In this document: positions 25,251 through 33,520 of the stretch, in pieces
How positions within the stretch are numbered: the stretch's first letter is position 1
Layout: each line of letters opens with the position of its first letter
Virus record (IMG/VR): IMGVR_UViG_3300047318_000482
Span: 26,526 to 90,525 of that record
DNA from: a virus
Reading direction: 5' to 3' (one strand)
Length of the DNA: 64,000 bases
Notes under the pieces: model-generated
What the model was told of the DNA's origin: nothing
The model's input: the letters and a program-made list of their open reading frames with translations, nothing else
The model's database searches: none
Position numbers and translations under genes: made by a program

Positions 25251-26300
25251 TCAGGCCCCGAGGACGGTCGCCGAGATGTGGATGTCCGGTACGTAGAGCA
25301 CCGGCATGCCGATCGCGGCGCCGCGGGTGTAGATCTGGACGGGGTTGTCGTCGACGTGGGTGACGACGACGATTCCGGGGGCCTCTTCGCGGGTGAGGGC
25401 CGGGTTGGTGCCGGAGGTGAACTGGGCTGCCTCGCGGGTGACTCCGAACTGGGTCTGCGCCCATTCGGAGGCGGGAACGTCCGGGATCATGATCCACTTG
25501 TTGTCGGGGATGACCCGCTGGTAGACGTCGTCGTTCCAGACTTGGACGTCGTAGATGACGATCGGCGGGAGGCCGTAGCGGGCGCGGACGGCGTCGACCT
25601 CGAGCGGGGACAGCGTGGTGCCCGGGTTGTTCGCGGCGTTCTGCCCGTAGAACGCGATCTGGTACTCCGCGTTCGCCGCGAGCATCGAGCGGGCGCGGCG
25701 GGAGGTGACGACCTCGCGCGGCGCGGGGGCGCCGGAGTCGATGAGGTAGTCGATCCAGGCCCGCTCGTCCGACAGGGGGGTGGCGGTGGGCTGGTCCCAC
25801 AGAACGGCCGCGGTCGGCATGTTCAGGGCGGGGACGTTCCAGTTGACGTCCAGGCCCAGGCCCGGCAGGGTCACGCTGCCGGTGGCCAGGAGCTGGCCGG
25901 CGGCGAGTTCCTGCGCGGTCTGGATGGACTCCACGTGCCGCTCGACGTCCGAGTACAGGAGGTCGATGTAGGCCTGGGTGTCGGCGCCGCGGCCGACGTC
26001 GAGGAGGATCTGGTCCATTTCGGAGACGGCGAGGGTCTGGCCGAGGGCGGGCAGCATGCCCTCGTTGACGACGCGCTCGGCCTGGCGCTTGGCCATGGCG
26101 GTCGGCGCGTCGTAGGCCCGGAACTTGGCGGCGTTGACGCGGCGCTTCGCGGACGTGGTGCGGAACTTGACGCCCTGGATCTGCGTCTCGGGCAGGACCT
26201 CGCGGGTCAGGCGGTAGTTCGCCGGGGTGTCCATCTGCCGGGCGAAGACCGTCAGGTCGGCGGCGTTGGTGTCGCGCAGAAGGAGCTCAAGGGCTTCCAT
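25251..26300 (-). CDS. Major capsid protein
   Basis: The 349-residue protein follows an AGGAGGAG box. It fits the phage capsid protein E family: an N-terminal arm, YRLTREVLPETQIQGVKFRTTSAKRR, then PTAVLWD- and PLSDERAWIDYLIDSG-type segments, and a C-terminal VVTHVDDNPVQIYTRGAA stretch. It would form the HK97-fold icosahedral shell. It lies directly after the decoration protein gene, which fits the E/D order seen in lambda-like phages. Confidence 0.88.
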   Translation of the reverse strand: MEALELLLRDTNAADLTVFARQMDTPANYRLTREVLPETQIQGVKFRTTSAKRRVNAAKFRAYDAPTAMAKRQAERVVNEGMLPALGQTLAVSEMDQILLDVGRGADTQAYIDLLYSDVERHVESIQTAQELAAGQLLATGSVTLPGLGLDVNWNVPALNMPTAAVLWDQPTATPLSDERAWIDYLIDSGAPAPREVVTSRRARSMLAANAEYQIAFYGQNAANNPGTTLSPLEVDAVRARYGLPPIVIYDVQVWNDDVYQRVIPDNKWIMIPDVPASEWAQTQFGVTREAAQFTSGTNPALTREEAPGIVVVTHVDDNPVQIYTRGAAIGMPVLYVPDIHISATVLGA

Positions 26301-26315
26301 CGTCTGCTCCTCCTA

Positions 26316-27065
26316 CTAGCGGTAGTGGATGTTGACGCCGGGCGCGGTGGCGGCGACGTCGGTGGGGTCGAACGGGACCGGGCACTGGTCGGCGAAGACC
26401 TCGCCGTGCCAGAGCAGTGCGCCGCCGGCCTTGGTGCTGCCGGGGTTGAAGCTGATCTCGGAGACGAGGAACCCGGCGAGGGTCTCGGTGCCGTCGGTCG
26501 CGGATGCTCCGCCGCCCGCGGTGGTGGTGGCGATGGCCACGGCGGGGCTGGATCCGCCGGTCAGGGAGGCGGTGCCGGTCATCGCGGGCTGGTCGTCGCC
26601 CAGGTACTGGCCGCCGAACGTGACCACGATCGCCGTGCCGGGGTGCGGGCCGCCGGAGACGGCGACGTCACCGACGTTGATGTTGGACAGCGCCTCGAGG
26701 GCTGCCTTCACCTGCGCCGCTGTCGCGTTGTAGGGGATCGCGGCGGTGGTCTGACCGGACCAGGTCAGCGTGTAGGTGCCGCCGGTGGGGGTGCCGGTGA
26801 CGGTGACGGTCTGCACCTCGGACCGGGGACCCGAGTACGGGGCGTACAGCCCGGACGCGGTGACCTTGCCCAGCGGGATGCCGGACTTCATGACGTTGCG
26901 GCCCTGAAGGACCGGGTTCGCGGAGACCGCGTAGTGCGTGCCCTGCGTGAACTTGCTCAGGTCGAGCGCGATGGTGTTGGTGTCCTGGACTCCTACCAGG
27001 GACGCGAGCCACGGCCGGTCGGCGGTGACGCTGTCCGTGTAGGAGTAGGGCTGGAAGTCGTTCAC
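26316..27065 (-). CDS. Head decoration protein with inserted Ig-like domain
   Basis: The start is taken as GTG 27065, behind AGGAGAAGG, giving 249 residues. N-terminal (1-80) and C-terminal (about 200-249, with TLAGFLVSEISF and PxxPTDV) parts look like a lambda-D-type decoration protein that stabilises the capsid. Between them lies an Ig-like domain of about 100 residues closely matching the C-terminal domain of the tail tube protein. The inserted domain would sit exposed on the head surface. Confidence 0.75.
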   Translation of the reverse strand: MNDFQPYSYTDSVTADRPWLASLVGVQDTNTIALDLSKFTQGTHYAVSANPVLQGRNVMKSGIPLGKVTASGLYAPYSGPRSEVQTVTVTGTPTGGTYTLTWSGQTTAAIPYNATAAQVKAALEALSNINVGDVAVSGGPHPGTAIVVTFGGQYLGDDQPAMTGTASLTGGSSPAVAIATTTAGGGASATDGTETLAGFLVSEISFNPGSTKAGGALLWHGEVFADQCPVPFDPTDVAATAPGVNIHYR

Positions 27066-27150
27066 GGCCTTCTCCTGGTGTAAAGCGGCGTGCGGTGACA
27101 GCAGCACCGTGCGGTGCGCGTCCACGAGGAGAGGGCGTGGTCCCGTTGTC

Positions 27151-27174
27151 CCGGCCCCCGGTGAAGGGGGCCGG
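27151..27174 (-). terminator. Hairpin between scaffold and decoration genes
   Basis: A perfect 9-bp stem CCGGCCCCC/GGGGGCCGG with a 6-base loop lies just past the scaffold gene stop on the leftward strand. It may separate scaffold from capsid transcript levels. Confidence 0.55.
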
Positions 27175-27178
27175 CGGT

Positions 27179-27925
27179 CTATGCGGTGGCGCGTTGGTGG
27201 CCGCGCAGGCGGGCCATTTCGCGTCCTCGGTCGCCGGGCTTGCCGGTGGCCGTCTGTCGGGAGGGCGGGCCGCCCGCGGGTGCGCCGCCGGGCGCCGGGG
27301 GAAGCTGGGTGGCGGGCGGGACGTTGGTGGGTGCGACGCCGAACAGTTCGGGGCGGCGTTCCCTCAGCTTCGTGGCCGCCTCAGTGACGGCGGCGTCGTC
27401 CGCGTCGTCGGGGACCCGCAGGAGGGCTGCGGCGTCCTCGAGGTCGTCGCCGGTGGCGCCGAGCCCGACGAGGGTGGCGCGCCGGTTGGCGTTCCGCTCC
27501 CGGGCGATGGCCGCCTTCTCGCGGGCGTCGGCTGCCGCTTCGCGGTCGGCAAGCGCCTTCTCCCGCTTCTGCTGCTCGGAGAGCTGGGCTTCCTCCGCCT
27601 TGCGGGCGGCGACGATGAACGCCTCGGCGTCCTCGATGCTGCTGAAGCCGTACTTCTCGGCGAACTCCCGGGCGGCCGCGCGCTTGCCCTGGGACTTCTC
27701 GCGGGCGGCGAGCGCATCGACTTCGGCCTGGGTGAAGGTGCGGGAGGCGGGCGGGCCCGGCTTGGGAGGATCGGCGGCCGGCGGTTCTGTGGCGGGCGGT
27801 TCGCCGCCGCCGTCGTTGTAGAAGACGGCGAGGCCAGCAACGCCGGTGTACGGGTGGGCCCAGCCGGTGCGGGCGCGAGGTCCGCGGGCGACCGGTCCGA
27901 AGCTGTTCTGCGCGGGGCGACGCAT
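27179..27925 (-). CDS. Capsid scaffolding protein
   Basis: The 248-residue product starts at ATG 27925 behind GGAGGAC. Features are a basic N-terminus, a Pro-rich linker, a long highly charged coiled coil (about 70-165, with AREKSQGKRAAAREFAEKYG and KALADREAAADAREKAA) and a Gly/Pro-rich Arg-ending tail. This is the composition of phage scaffolding proteins (DUF4355-like). The place between portal and decoration/capsid genes is canonical. Confidence 0.78.
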   Translation of the reverse strand: MRRPAQNSFGPVARGPRARTGWAHPYTGVAGLAVFYNDGGGEPPATEPPAADPPKPGPPASRTFTQAEVDALAAREKSQGKRAAAREFAEKYGFSSIEDAEAFIVAARKAEEAQLSEQQKREKALADREAAADAREKAAIARERNANRRATLVGLGATGDDLEDAAALLRVPDDADDAAVTEAATKLRERRPELFGVAPTNVPPATQLPPAPGGAPAGGPPSRQTATGKPGDRGREMARLRGHQRATA

Positions 27926-27951
27926 GTGTACAAGTCCTCCCAGACTCGTTC

Positions 27952-27968
27952 CAGGCCCCGCGCCTGAG
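27952..27968. repeat. Late-region hairpin element
   Basis: A 5-bp inverted repeat CAGGC/GCCTG around CCCGC is followed by AGATCA, in the gap before the scaffold gene. The same unit is found at 29903-29919 and, in part, at 32514, 7648 and 7742. Confidence 0.6.
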
Positions 27969-27987
27969 ATCAAGGACACCACAGATG

Positions 27988-29883
27988 TCACTCGGTGTTC
28001 CCCCCGCTCCCCTGCTGCCCCTGCGGGTCCTCCTCCAGGGCCGGGTCCGTGTCGTCCGCGGGGAGGCCGGGCAGGGTGGGTGCGGGCGGTGTCGGGTCGG
28101 GGTTCAGGTCGATGCCGAGGAAGTCCCCGACCGCACCGGTGTCCCCGGTGGCGTCGGCCAGCGCGCGGGCTTTCTCGAACTGCCGGGACTGGATCCGCTC
28201 GATTTCCTCGCCCACGTCTTCGATGGGGAACCCTGCCTCGACCAGCATCTTCATCGCGGTCTCCAGGGAGATGACCTTGTCGACGCTGTTGGTGACCTGC
28301 TCGAGGATGGCGGCCTTGTCGGTGGGCGTGTACGGGCCGAACACCAGCTTCGCGGGCAGCACCTGGACGCCTGCCCAGTCGGGGTGCTGCCCGGCCAGGT
28401 TCAGGCGCTGCACCATCTTCAGGAGCAGCGCGTACTTGTGGTCGCGGGCCAGGCGCATCCCGCCGATGAGGGAGTCGAGTGGGCCGAGGCTGACCTGCAT
28501 CGCGAATCCGGAGGGGACCTTGGACGGGTCGAGGGTGCCCAGGGCGACGGCGGGAAGGCGGGCGACGTTCGCGGCGCGGTCGGCGAGGTCGTGGCGGTGG
28601 TCGCGGAGTTCGCGCAGGGCGGGGCTGGTGTCGACGGTGAACAGCTTGCCGTCCTGGCCGAGTTTGAGGACGGCGCCGGGGCCGATCTGGTACTCGCTGC
28701 GGTCGGTGCCCGCGCCGGCGATGCCGACCATGGGCAGGCCGGTGGTGGCCGATGCGCGCGCGGAGTCGGTGTCCGAGCCCTGGAGTTCGTCGAAGACCTG
28801 CAAGACCTTCGCCAGGGACGACTGGCCCCAGTGCTCCTCGGCCGGCGGCACCGTGTTGGGGACGTGGAGGACCGGAATGAAGTCGAGCATCAGGTCGAGG
28901 TGGTCGAGGACCTCGCCGTCGCCGCGGGTCGCGAACGTTGCCGACCCGAGCGGCAGGGTGTCGACGTCGATGTCGCCCTTGAGGTCGCCGATGTTCCAGG
29001 TGGCGTCGGTGAGGTAGCAGGTGATGCCGGACGGGGCGTCGTTCCACGCGTACTGGCGGGTGATGCCGCCGGTGGCGGGGTCGATGACGTCGCCGCGGCC
29101 GATTGCTGGCACCAGTTCCCCGTCCGGGCCCTCCGCGGTGACAGGAGCGCGGACGGCCCTCTTTCCGGATTCGTCGATGCCGGTGGCGGTGGCCGGGCCG
29201 ATCGGTCCGAGCTCGTAGGTGATGCGCCGCAGCCGGGGCTTCAGGCCGCGCTTGGTGTCCTCGGGTAGCTCCCACGCGAAGTGGATCCGGTCGGGGTACT
29301 CGCCGCCGTCGTCGTCCTCCCCGATGATCGGGAAATAGAAGCCGGGGTCGGTGACCCGGAGGGTGACGCGCTGCTTGCCCGGGTCCCAGGCCAGCCGGTA
29401 CACGCCGTCGCCGAGGGAGACGGCCTTGCGTTCGGCCTGCTGCATCCGCATCGGCAGGAGTTCGGCCTCTGCCCACTCACGCAGCAGGTCCTGGACCTTT
29501 TCGGCGGCCGCAGTCTCCGGATCGGGTTCGCCGTCGCCGTCGCCGTCGTGTTCGGCGCCGGGGACGGCGATGTGCTGCTCGCGGCCCAGGACGTGGGCCA
29601 GGAGCGTGTCGATGAACATGGACGGGTCGCCGAACTCGCGCCGGTCCGCGGCCTCGGGTCCGTCGACAACGGAGGCGATCTCGGCGGCCTGGTTGTTGTC
29701 GTAGGCCGCGAGGAGTTTGTAGGCGGCGAGGCGGCGGGCGTCCTGGTCCGGGACCCACATGGCCTGGGCTTCGGGGAACACGCGCCGGTTCGGCATCCCC
29801 TGGGGGTCGCTGAAGACGGGCTTGTAGTTCAGCCACGACCAGCCGTCAATGATGAGCGCCCTGGTGGTCGCGATGAGGCCCAC
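27988..29883 (-). CDS. Portal protein
   Basis: The 631-residue protein starts at GTG 29883 behind GGAGGG. It has the shape of large siphovirus portals of actinophages: an N-terminal helix, a central wing region with YFPIIGEDDDGGEYPDRIHFAWELP, a helical stem and crown (about 440-560), and an acidic, Pro-rich C-terminus. The dodecameric portal would be the DNA gate for the terminase encoded upstream. Position between terminase and scaffold genes is as expected. Confidence 0.85.
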   Translation of the reverse strand: MGLIATTRALIIDGWSWLNYKPVFSDPQGMPNRRVFPEAQAMWVPDQDARRLAAYKLLAAYDNNQAAEIASVVDGPEAADRREFGDPSMFIDTLLAHVLGREQHIAVPGAEHDGDGDGEPDPETAAAEKVQDLLREWAEAELLPMRMQQAERKAVSLGDGVYRLAWDPGKQRVTLRVTDPGFYFPIIGEDDDGGEYPDRIHFAWELPEDTKRGLKPRLRRITYELGPIGPATATGIDESGKRAVRAPVTAEGPDGELVPAIGRGDVIDPATGGITRQYAWNDAPSGITCYLTDATWNIGDLKGDIDVDTLPLGSATFATRGDGEVLDHLDLMLDFIPVLHVPNTVPPAEEHWGQSSLAKVLQVFDELQGSDTDSARASATTGLPMVGIAGAGTDRSEYQIGPGAVLKLGQDGKLFTVDTSPALRELRDHRHDLADRAANVARLPAVALGTLDPSKVPSGFAMQVSLGPLDSLIGGMRLARDHKYALLLKMVQRLNLAGQHPDWAGVQVLPAKLVFGPYTPTDKAAILEQVTNSVDKVISLETAMKMLVEAGFPIEDVGEEIERIQSRQFEKARALADATGDTGAVGDFLGIDLNPDPTPPAPTLPGLPADDTDPALEEDPQGQQGSGGNTE

Positions 29884-29902
29884 GAAGAGTTCCCTCCGTC
29901 TT

Positions 29903-29919
29903 CAGGCCCCGCGCCTGTG
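29903..29919. repeat. Late-region hairpin element
   Basis: CAGGC/GCCTG inverted repeat around CCCGC followed by TGATCA. It lies in the 37-bp gap between the nuclease-like gene and the portal start and is nearly identical to the copy at 27952-27968. Confidence 0.6.
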
Positions 29920-29920
29920 A

Positions 29921-30307
29921 TCAGCGTACGGGCAGGGTGGAGTCGGGTTCCCCCGGCTGTTCGGGCAGCGGCACCGTGCGGCGGCCGCCGTCGTAGCCGA
30001 CGGCGTGCCCTGCGGTGACGAGGTCGCTGTTGAGGACGTGGGAGTCGGCGACGATCGTGGCGAGCAGCCGACCGAATTTCTCGCGCCGGTCCTTGACCGT
30101 GCGGATCAGCAGGTCGGGGCCGTGCTCGGCGATCCATGCGGTGGTGTAGGCGGTGGCGTCGGTTCCACCGACAGTTCCGTGCTCGGGGCAGTTGATGCCG
30201 AGGAGACGGATCCGCTGCCGAGTGTGGATATCGAAGCCGACGTCCACGAGAACGTCCAGGGTGTCGCCGTCCACGATCTTCACGAGGCGGGCGGTGTATT
30301 CGTACAC
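29921..30307 (-). CDS. Staphylococcal nuclease-like protein
   Basis: The 128-residue protein starts at GTG 30307 behind GGGAGA. It has the thermonuclease (SNase) core: VDGDTLDVLVDVGF at about residues 12-25, then RIRLLGINCPE at 32-42, and a helix with YTTAWIAEHG. SNase domains cleave DNA or RNA with calcium; here the Arg35/Glu42-type positions of the motif appear kept, but the C-terminal half is degenerate. It lies between the terminase and portal genes, so it may take part in packaging or in degrading host DNA. Confidence 0.8.
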   Translation of the reverse strand: MYEYTARLVKIVDGDTLDVLVDVGFDIHTRQRIRLLGINCPEHGTVGGTDATAYTTAWIAEHGPDLLIRTVKDRREKFGRLLATIVADSHVLNSDLVTAGHAVGYDGGRRTVPLPEQPGEPDSTLPVR

Positions 30308-30325
30308 GGGGTGTCTCCCAGGGGG

Positions 30326-31942
30326 TTAGCGGCGGCCGCGGAGGCGCTGGTCGGTGTAGTGCCGGGTGCCGAGGCCTTCCTGGGCGGGGTCGGCGAGCTC
30401 GGTCATCGCATGGACGGCGGCGTCCATGCGGTCGGGTGAGTCCATGCCGGGGATCCAGGTGACCATCTGGCCCTCCAGGCGGGGGAACTCGCCGAGGTGG
30501 TGGACGAGGCCTTGGGCGTAGAGCTGGGCAATCGGCTCGGCGCGCAGGCGTTTGCCCTGCTTGGCGTGCACCTCGATGATCGACGGCATGAGCAGGCCCT
30601 TGGTCTCCCCCTGCTGGGCAAGGGTCTTCCACGCCTGCCGGATGATCTGCTGGGCCATGTCGCCGCCGAAGTTGGCCTCGACGACGATGGCATCGGCCTG
30701 GTACTCGATGGCCAGGCGGCAGGCTTCGATGCCCCAGGTGTCAGCGCCCATGCGGCCGGATGCATCGGCCAGCAGGTACAGGTGTCCTTCGCTGTTGCGT
30801 CCTGCCGCGCACAGGCCGGCTTCGTCGTTGCCGTCGCCTTCACCGCCGGCGTGGTCCACGGCCACGATGGTCCGGGTGAGGTCGATGCCGCGGAATGCCA
30901 TGGGGGTGATGCGGTTATCGGTGATCCACGGCCATTTCCACACGCCGCCCTCAAGCGGGCGCGGTTTCTGCATGTAGAGGGACCACCAGACGCGTTCCCC
31001 AACCGCGCGGCGGATCTTCTCGAGGGCTTTGCTGCCGTAGCGGATGGGCCACAGGGGGCGGCCGATCTCGCGTCCCAGGGCGTCGTCGTCGCTGTCGGCG
31101 ATGGCGGGCAGGTCGAGGATGGTCCAGTCGTCGGCGTCCTCGCCCGCGAGGATGCGTCCGGCGAGGTCCTGTTCGTGCCAGCGGGTCTGGATGACCAGGA
31201 TGCTGCCGCCGGGTTCGATGCGGGTGTTGAGGACGGACGTCCACCAGTCCCACAGGCGGCGCCGCATGGTCGGGGACTCGGCGTCCGCGGCGTCCTTAAT
31301 TGGATCATCGACAACTGCCAGGTGGGCGCCCTTGCCGGTGAGGCCTCCGCCGACGCCGGCGGTGACGAGGCCACCTTCGAGGCGTTCCCCGGTGTCGGGG
31401 TCGGCGAGGTCGAACCGGTTCGCAGCCTTGGAGCCGGAGTGCAGGGCGAGGCCGAGCTGGGGGCCGTAGGAGACGATCGCGTCGCGGATCCACCGGCCGT
31501 GGTCGTCGGCCAGGTCCGCAGAGTATGAGGCGATCATGACGCGGTGGTCGGGGTGTTTCGACAGGTACCACAGGGGCGCCCACCGGGCGGCACGCCGGCT
31601 CTTCCCGTGCCGTGGGGGCATGGTGATGAGGACCTTGCGGGGCCGGCCGCGGGCGATGTCGCGGAACACCTGGTCGATCAGGTCCAGGTGGCGGGCCTGC
31701 TTCTCCTTGCCGTCGGTGAGGATCGCCGACATGGAGCCCGGGGACCGCTTCAGCGCCATGTCCCGTTCGACTCCGGCCAGGACGGTGCGGAGTTCGGGGC
31801 TGGCGTACAGGGCGATGCGGCGGCGCTGGGCACGGTTCAAGCGCCGGTACTGGGCGACGGTCTGGAGGAGTTCCTCCGCCTCGCGGACGATGTCGCTGTC
31901 GTCCTGCCGCGGGTGAGACTCAGGTGTCGCCGCGGTCGTCAT
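30326..31942 (-). CDS. terL: Terminase large subunit
   Basis: The 538-residue protein has an ATPase domain with Walker A PPRHGKS at 109-115 and Walker B HLAVVDDP at 207-214, and a RNase H-type nuclease domain from about 355 with acidic residues AVDHA (363) and VVEAN (422) and a C-terminal PDRMDAAVHA motif. TerL cuts the concatemer and pumps DNA into the prohead. The start ATG overlaps the small-subunit gene by 23 nt. Confidence 0.93.
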   Translation of the reverse strand: MTTAATPESHPRQDDSDIVREAEELLQTVAQYRRLNRAQRRRIALYASPELRTVLAGVERDMALKRSPGSMSAILTDGKEKQARHLDLIDQVFRDIARGRPRKVLITMPPRHGKSRRAARWAPLWYLSKHPDHRVMIASYSADLADDHGRWIRDAIVSYGPQLGLALHSGSKAANRFDLADPDTGERLEGGLVTAGVGGGLTGKGAHLAVVDDPIKDAADAESPTMRRRLWDWWTSVLNTRIEPGGSILVIQTRWHEQDLAGRILAGEDADDWTILDLPAIADSDDDALGREIGRPLWPIRYGSKALEKIRRAVGERVWWSLYMQKPRPLEGGVWKWPWITDNRITPMAFRGIDLTRTIVAVDHAGGEGDGNDEAGLCAAGRNSEGHLYLLADASGRMGADTWGIEACRLAIEYQADAIVVEANFGGDMAQQIIRQAWKTLAQQGETKGLLMPSIIEVHAKQGKRLRAEPIAQLYAQGLVHHLGEFPRLEGQMVTWIPGMDSPDRMDAAVHAMTELADPAQEGLGTRHYTDQRLRGRR

Positions 31943-32471
31943 CCGGGTCGTCTTCGTCGGCGTCGGTGTCTTCCCCTGCGTCGTCGGGGTCGTCGTCTCC
32001 CACCGTGTTGATGAGTCTGCGGAGTTCGGCGGCGCTGACGTCCGTGATCGCTACGGGGCCGCCGCCGGGCCCGGCGAGCTCGTTCTTCACTGGCATGTCC
32101 AGGCCGTTGAGCTTGGCGCGCCGGTCCAGGAGCCGCAGCACGGTGTCGACGGCCCGAACGTCCAGGACGTGGTCGACGACGTCGCCGTCCTTGTCAAAGA
32201 CCGGGCTGGGTTTAGTGGCGCGCGGCCATGCGGCCTCGAGGAGGGCGTCCAAGCGTTCGTTCTCCTGCTGCCGGTAGATGCTGGCCTCGGCTGCTTCCTC
32301 GTCTCGGTGGACCTGGAGGGCGCGTACGAGGTCTTTGCGGGCGGCGCTGTCGCTGGCGTAGCCGAGGGAGAGGATGCGTTCGTCGTCGTAGCGAACGCCT
32401 TCTCGGCGGAGCTTGAGGAGCTTGGTGCGGCGGACGGTGGTCTCGTCTTGTTTCAGCTTGGACGCTGCCAT
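31920..32471 (-). CDS. Terminase small subunit-like DNA-binding protein
   Basis: The 183-residue product starts at ATG 32471 behind GGGAGCC. A helix-turn-helix-like N-terminal region (about 10-50, with LLKLRREGVRYDDERILSLG) is followed by a helical oligomerisation region and a very acidic C-terminal tail that ends in repeated DD/ED. Proteins with this layout overlapping TerL normally recognise the packaging site. The long upstream extension of the frame to 35051 is non-coding. Confidence 0.65.
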   Translation of the reverse strand: MAASKLKQDETTVRRTKLLKLRREGVRYDDERILSLGYASDSAARKDLVRALQVHRDEEAAEASIYRQQENERLDALLEAAWPRATKPSPVFDKDGDVVDHVLDVRAVDTVLRLLDRRAKLNGLDMPVKNELAGPGGGPVAITDVSAAELRRLINTVGDDDPDDAGEDTDADEDDPDDDRGDT

Positions 32472-32513
32472 GGCGGTGGGGCTCCCGCTCGGTCGCTCGG
32501 TTGTGTGATTGTT

Positions 32514-32530
32514 CGGCCCCGCGCCTGTGT
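32514..32530. repeat. Late-region hairpin element (variant)
   Basis: GGCCCCGCGCCTGTG matches the elements at 27952 and 29903 but with a weaker stem. It lies in the region upstream of the terminase genes, where the late promoter is expected, 43-59 bp before the small-subunit start. Confidence 0.5.
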
Positions 32531-32582
32531 CGAATGATCGCCGATTTTGGGGATTGTGTTCCCCCGGGGGTGGGTTGGCGGG

Positions 32583-33293
32583 ATGCTGCCCGGCATGAGT
32601 GAGATGCGCAGGGGGTGGGCGGCTGCTGCTGGTGCGGTGGCCGTGGTGGTGTTGGCGGGTTGCGGGGGCGGCTCGGGTTCGGATGTGAAGGCGAGTTCGC
32701 CGACGCCGTCGGTGACGGTGTCGGAGGATCCGGCGACGGAGGTGCCGGAGGAGACGGAGCCGGAGTATCCGCCGGGGCCGGAGGGGGAGATCGACAAGAA
32801 GGCGGATGAGGAAGGCTGGACGTACGACGAGATCTATGACTCGGCGTCGGCGTTCGTGTCGGACATCTGTGAGTCGCTGCCGGATCAGTCGAAGGACTAT
32901 TCGGGGGCGCAGTGGCTGGCTGAGGGCGGCTACCTGAAGGATGACGGCGCATCGATCCTGGATGTGGGGGTGCCGAAGCTGTGCCCGAAGTGGTCGAAGA
33001 CGTTGAAGTCGGCGGAGGCTGGCACGTACGTCCGGTACATCGGGTCTGGAGAGTACGAGGTGAAGGCGCATCCGAAGCCGTACGACCCGGAGTCGGATTC
33101 TGATGTGCAGGAGATCAAGCCCGGTACGTATGTGGCGCGGGGTGAGATCTCGGACTGCTACTGGGAGCGGACGGCGCCGGACGGGACGATCCTCGCGAAC
33201 AATTTTGTGACGCAGGCGCGGGTGATCACGGTGACGCTGCGGGTGGGCGAGTTGTTCAAGAACGACTGCGGGATGTTCAAGCCGGTGGGCTGA
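32583..33293 (+). CDS. Putative secreted lipoprotein (moron candidate)
   Basis: The product has a basic start, a hydrophobic helix and a lipobox LAGC, so it is predicted to be anchored in the membrane after Cys cleavage. An acidic, Pro/Glu-rich linker follows, then a globular C-terminal domain with four Cys including SDCYWERTAPDG and KNDCGMF, a type also seen in host Streptomyces lipoproteins. ATG 32583 has the best upstream GGGGGTGG; ATG 32595 and 32604 are alternatives. It is transcribed against the late genes and has its own terminator. Phage lipoproteins often block superinfection; this is inference. Confidence 0.75.
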   Translation: MLPGMSEMRRGWAAAAGAVAVVVLAGCGGGSGSDVKASSPTPSVTVSEDPATEVPEETEPEYPPGPEGEIDKKADEEGWTYDEIYDSASAFVSDICESLPDQSKDYSGAQWLAEGGYLKDDGASILDVGVPKLCPKWSKTLKSAEAGTYVRYIGSGEYEVKAHPKPYDPESDSDVQEIKPGTYVARGEISDCYWERTAPDGTILANNFVTQARVITVTLRVGELFKNDCGMFKPVG

Positions 33294-33316
33294 CGTAGCG
33301 CCCCGGGATGTGGGAA

Positions 33317-33360
33317 GGCCCCGCTCCGCTCTCCGGGGGACTGGAGTGCGGAGCGGGGCC
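33317..33360 (+). terminator. Terminator of the lipoprotein gene
   Basis: Perfect 13-bp stem GGCCCCGCTCCGC / GCGGAGCGGGGCC (33317-33329 with 33348-33360), 24 bp after the lipoprotein stop codon. No U tract, as is usual in Streptomyces. Confidence 0.75.
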
Positions 33361-33419
33361 GGGTGCTCGTGGCTGCCGGGGGGGGGGTGGCCTCGAGCGG
33401 TGGGGGTGTGGGGTTCACG

Positions 33420-33461
33420 GCCGGCCTCGCCTTGGCGCGGGGACACTAAGACGAGGCCGGC
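33420..33461 (-). terminator. Terminator of the transfer operon
   Basis: A 10-bp inverted repeat GCCGGCCTCG / CGAGGCCGGC (33420-33429 with 33452-33461) lies 60 bp beyond the stop of the leftward TraB-like gene and faces the lipoprotein terminator. Confidence 0.65.
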
Positions 33462-33520
33462 TGTGCACTTCTGATGGTGGTACAGGATCGCGGGTTTGTC
33501 CGAGGCGCCTTCCCCCTCGG

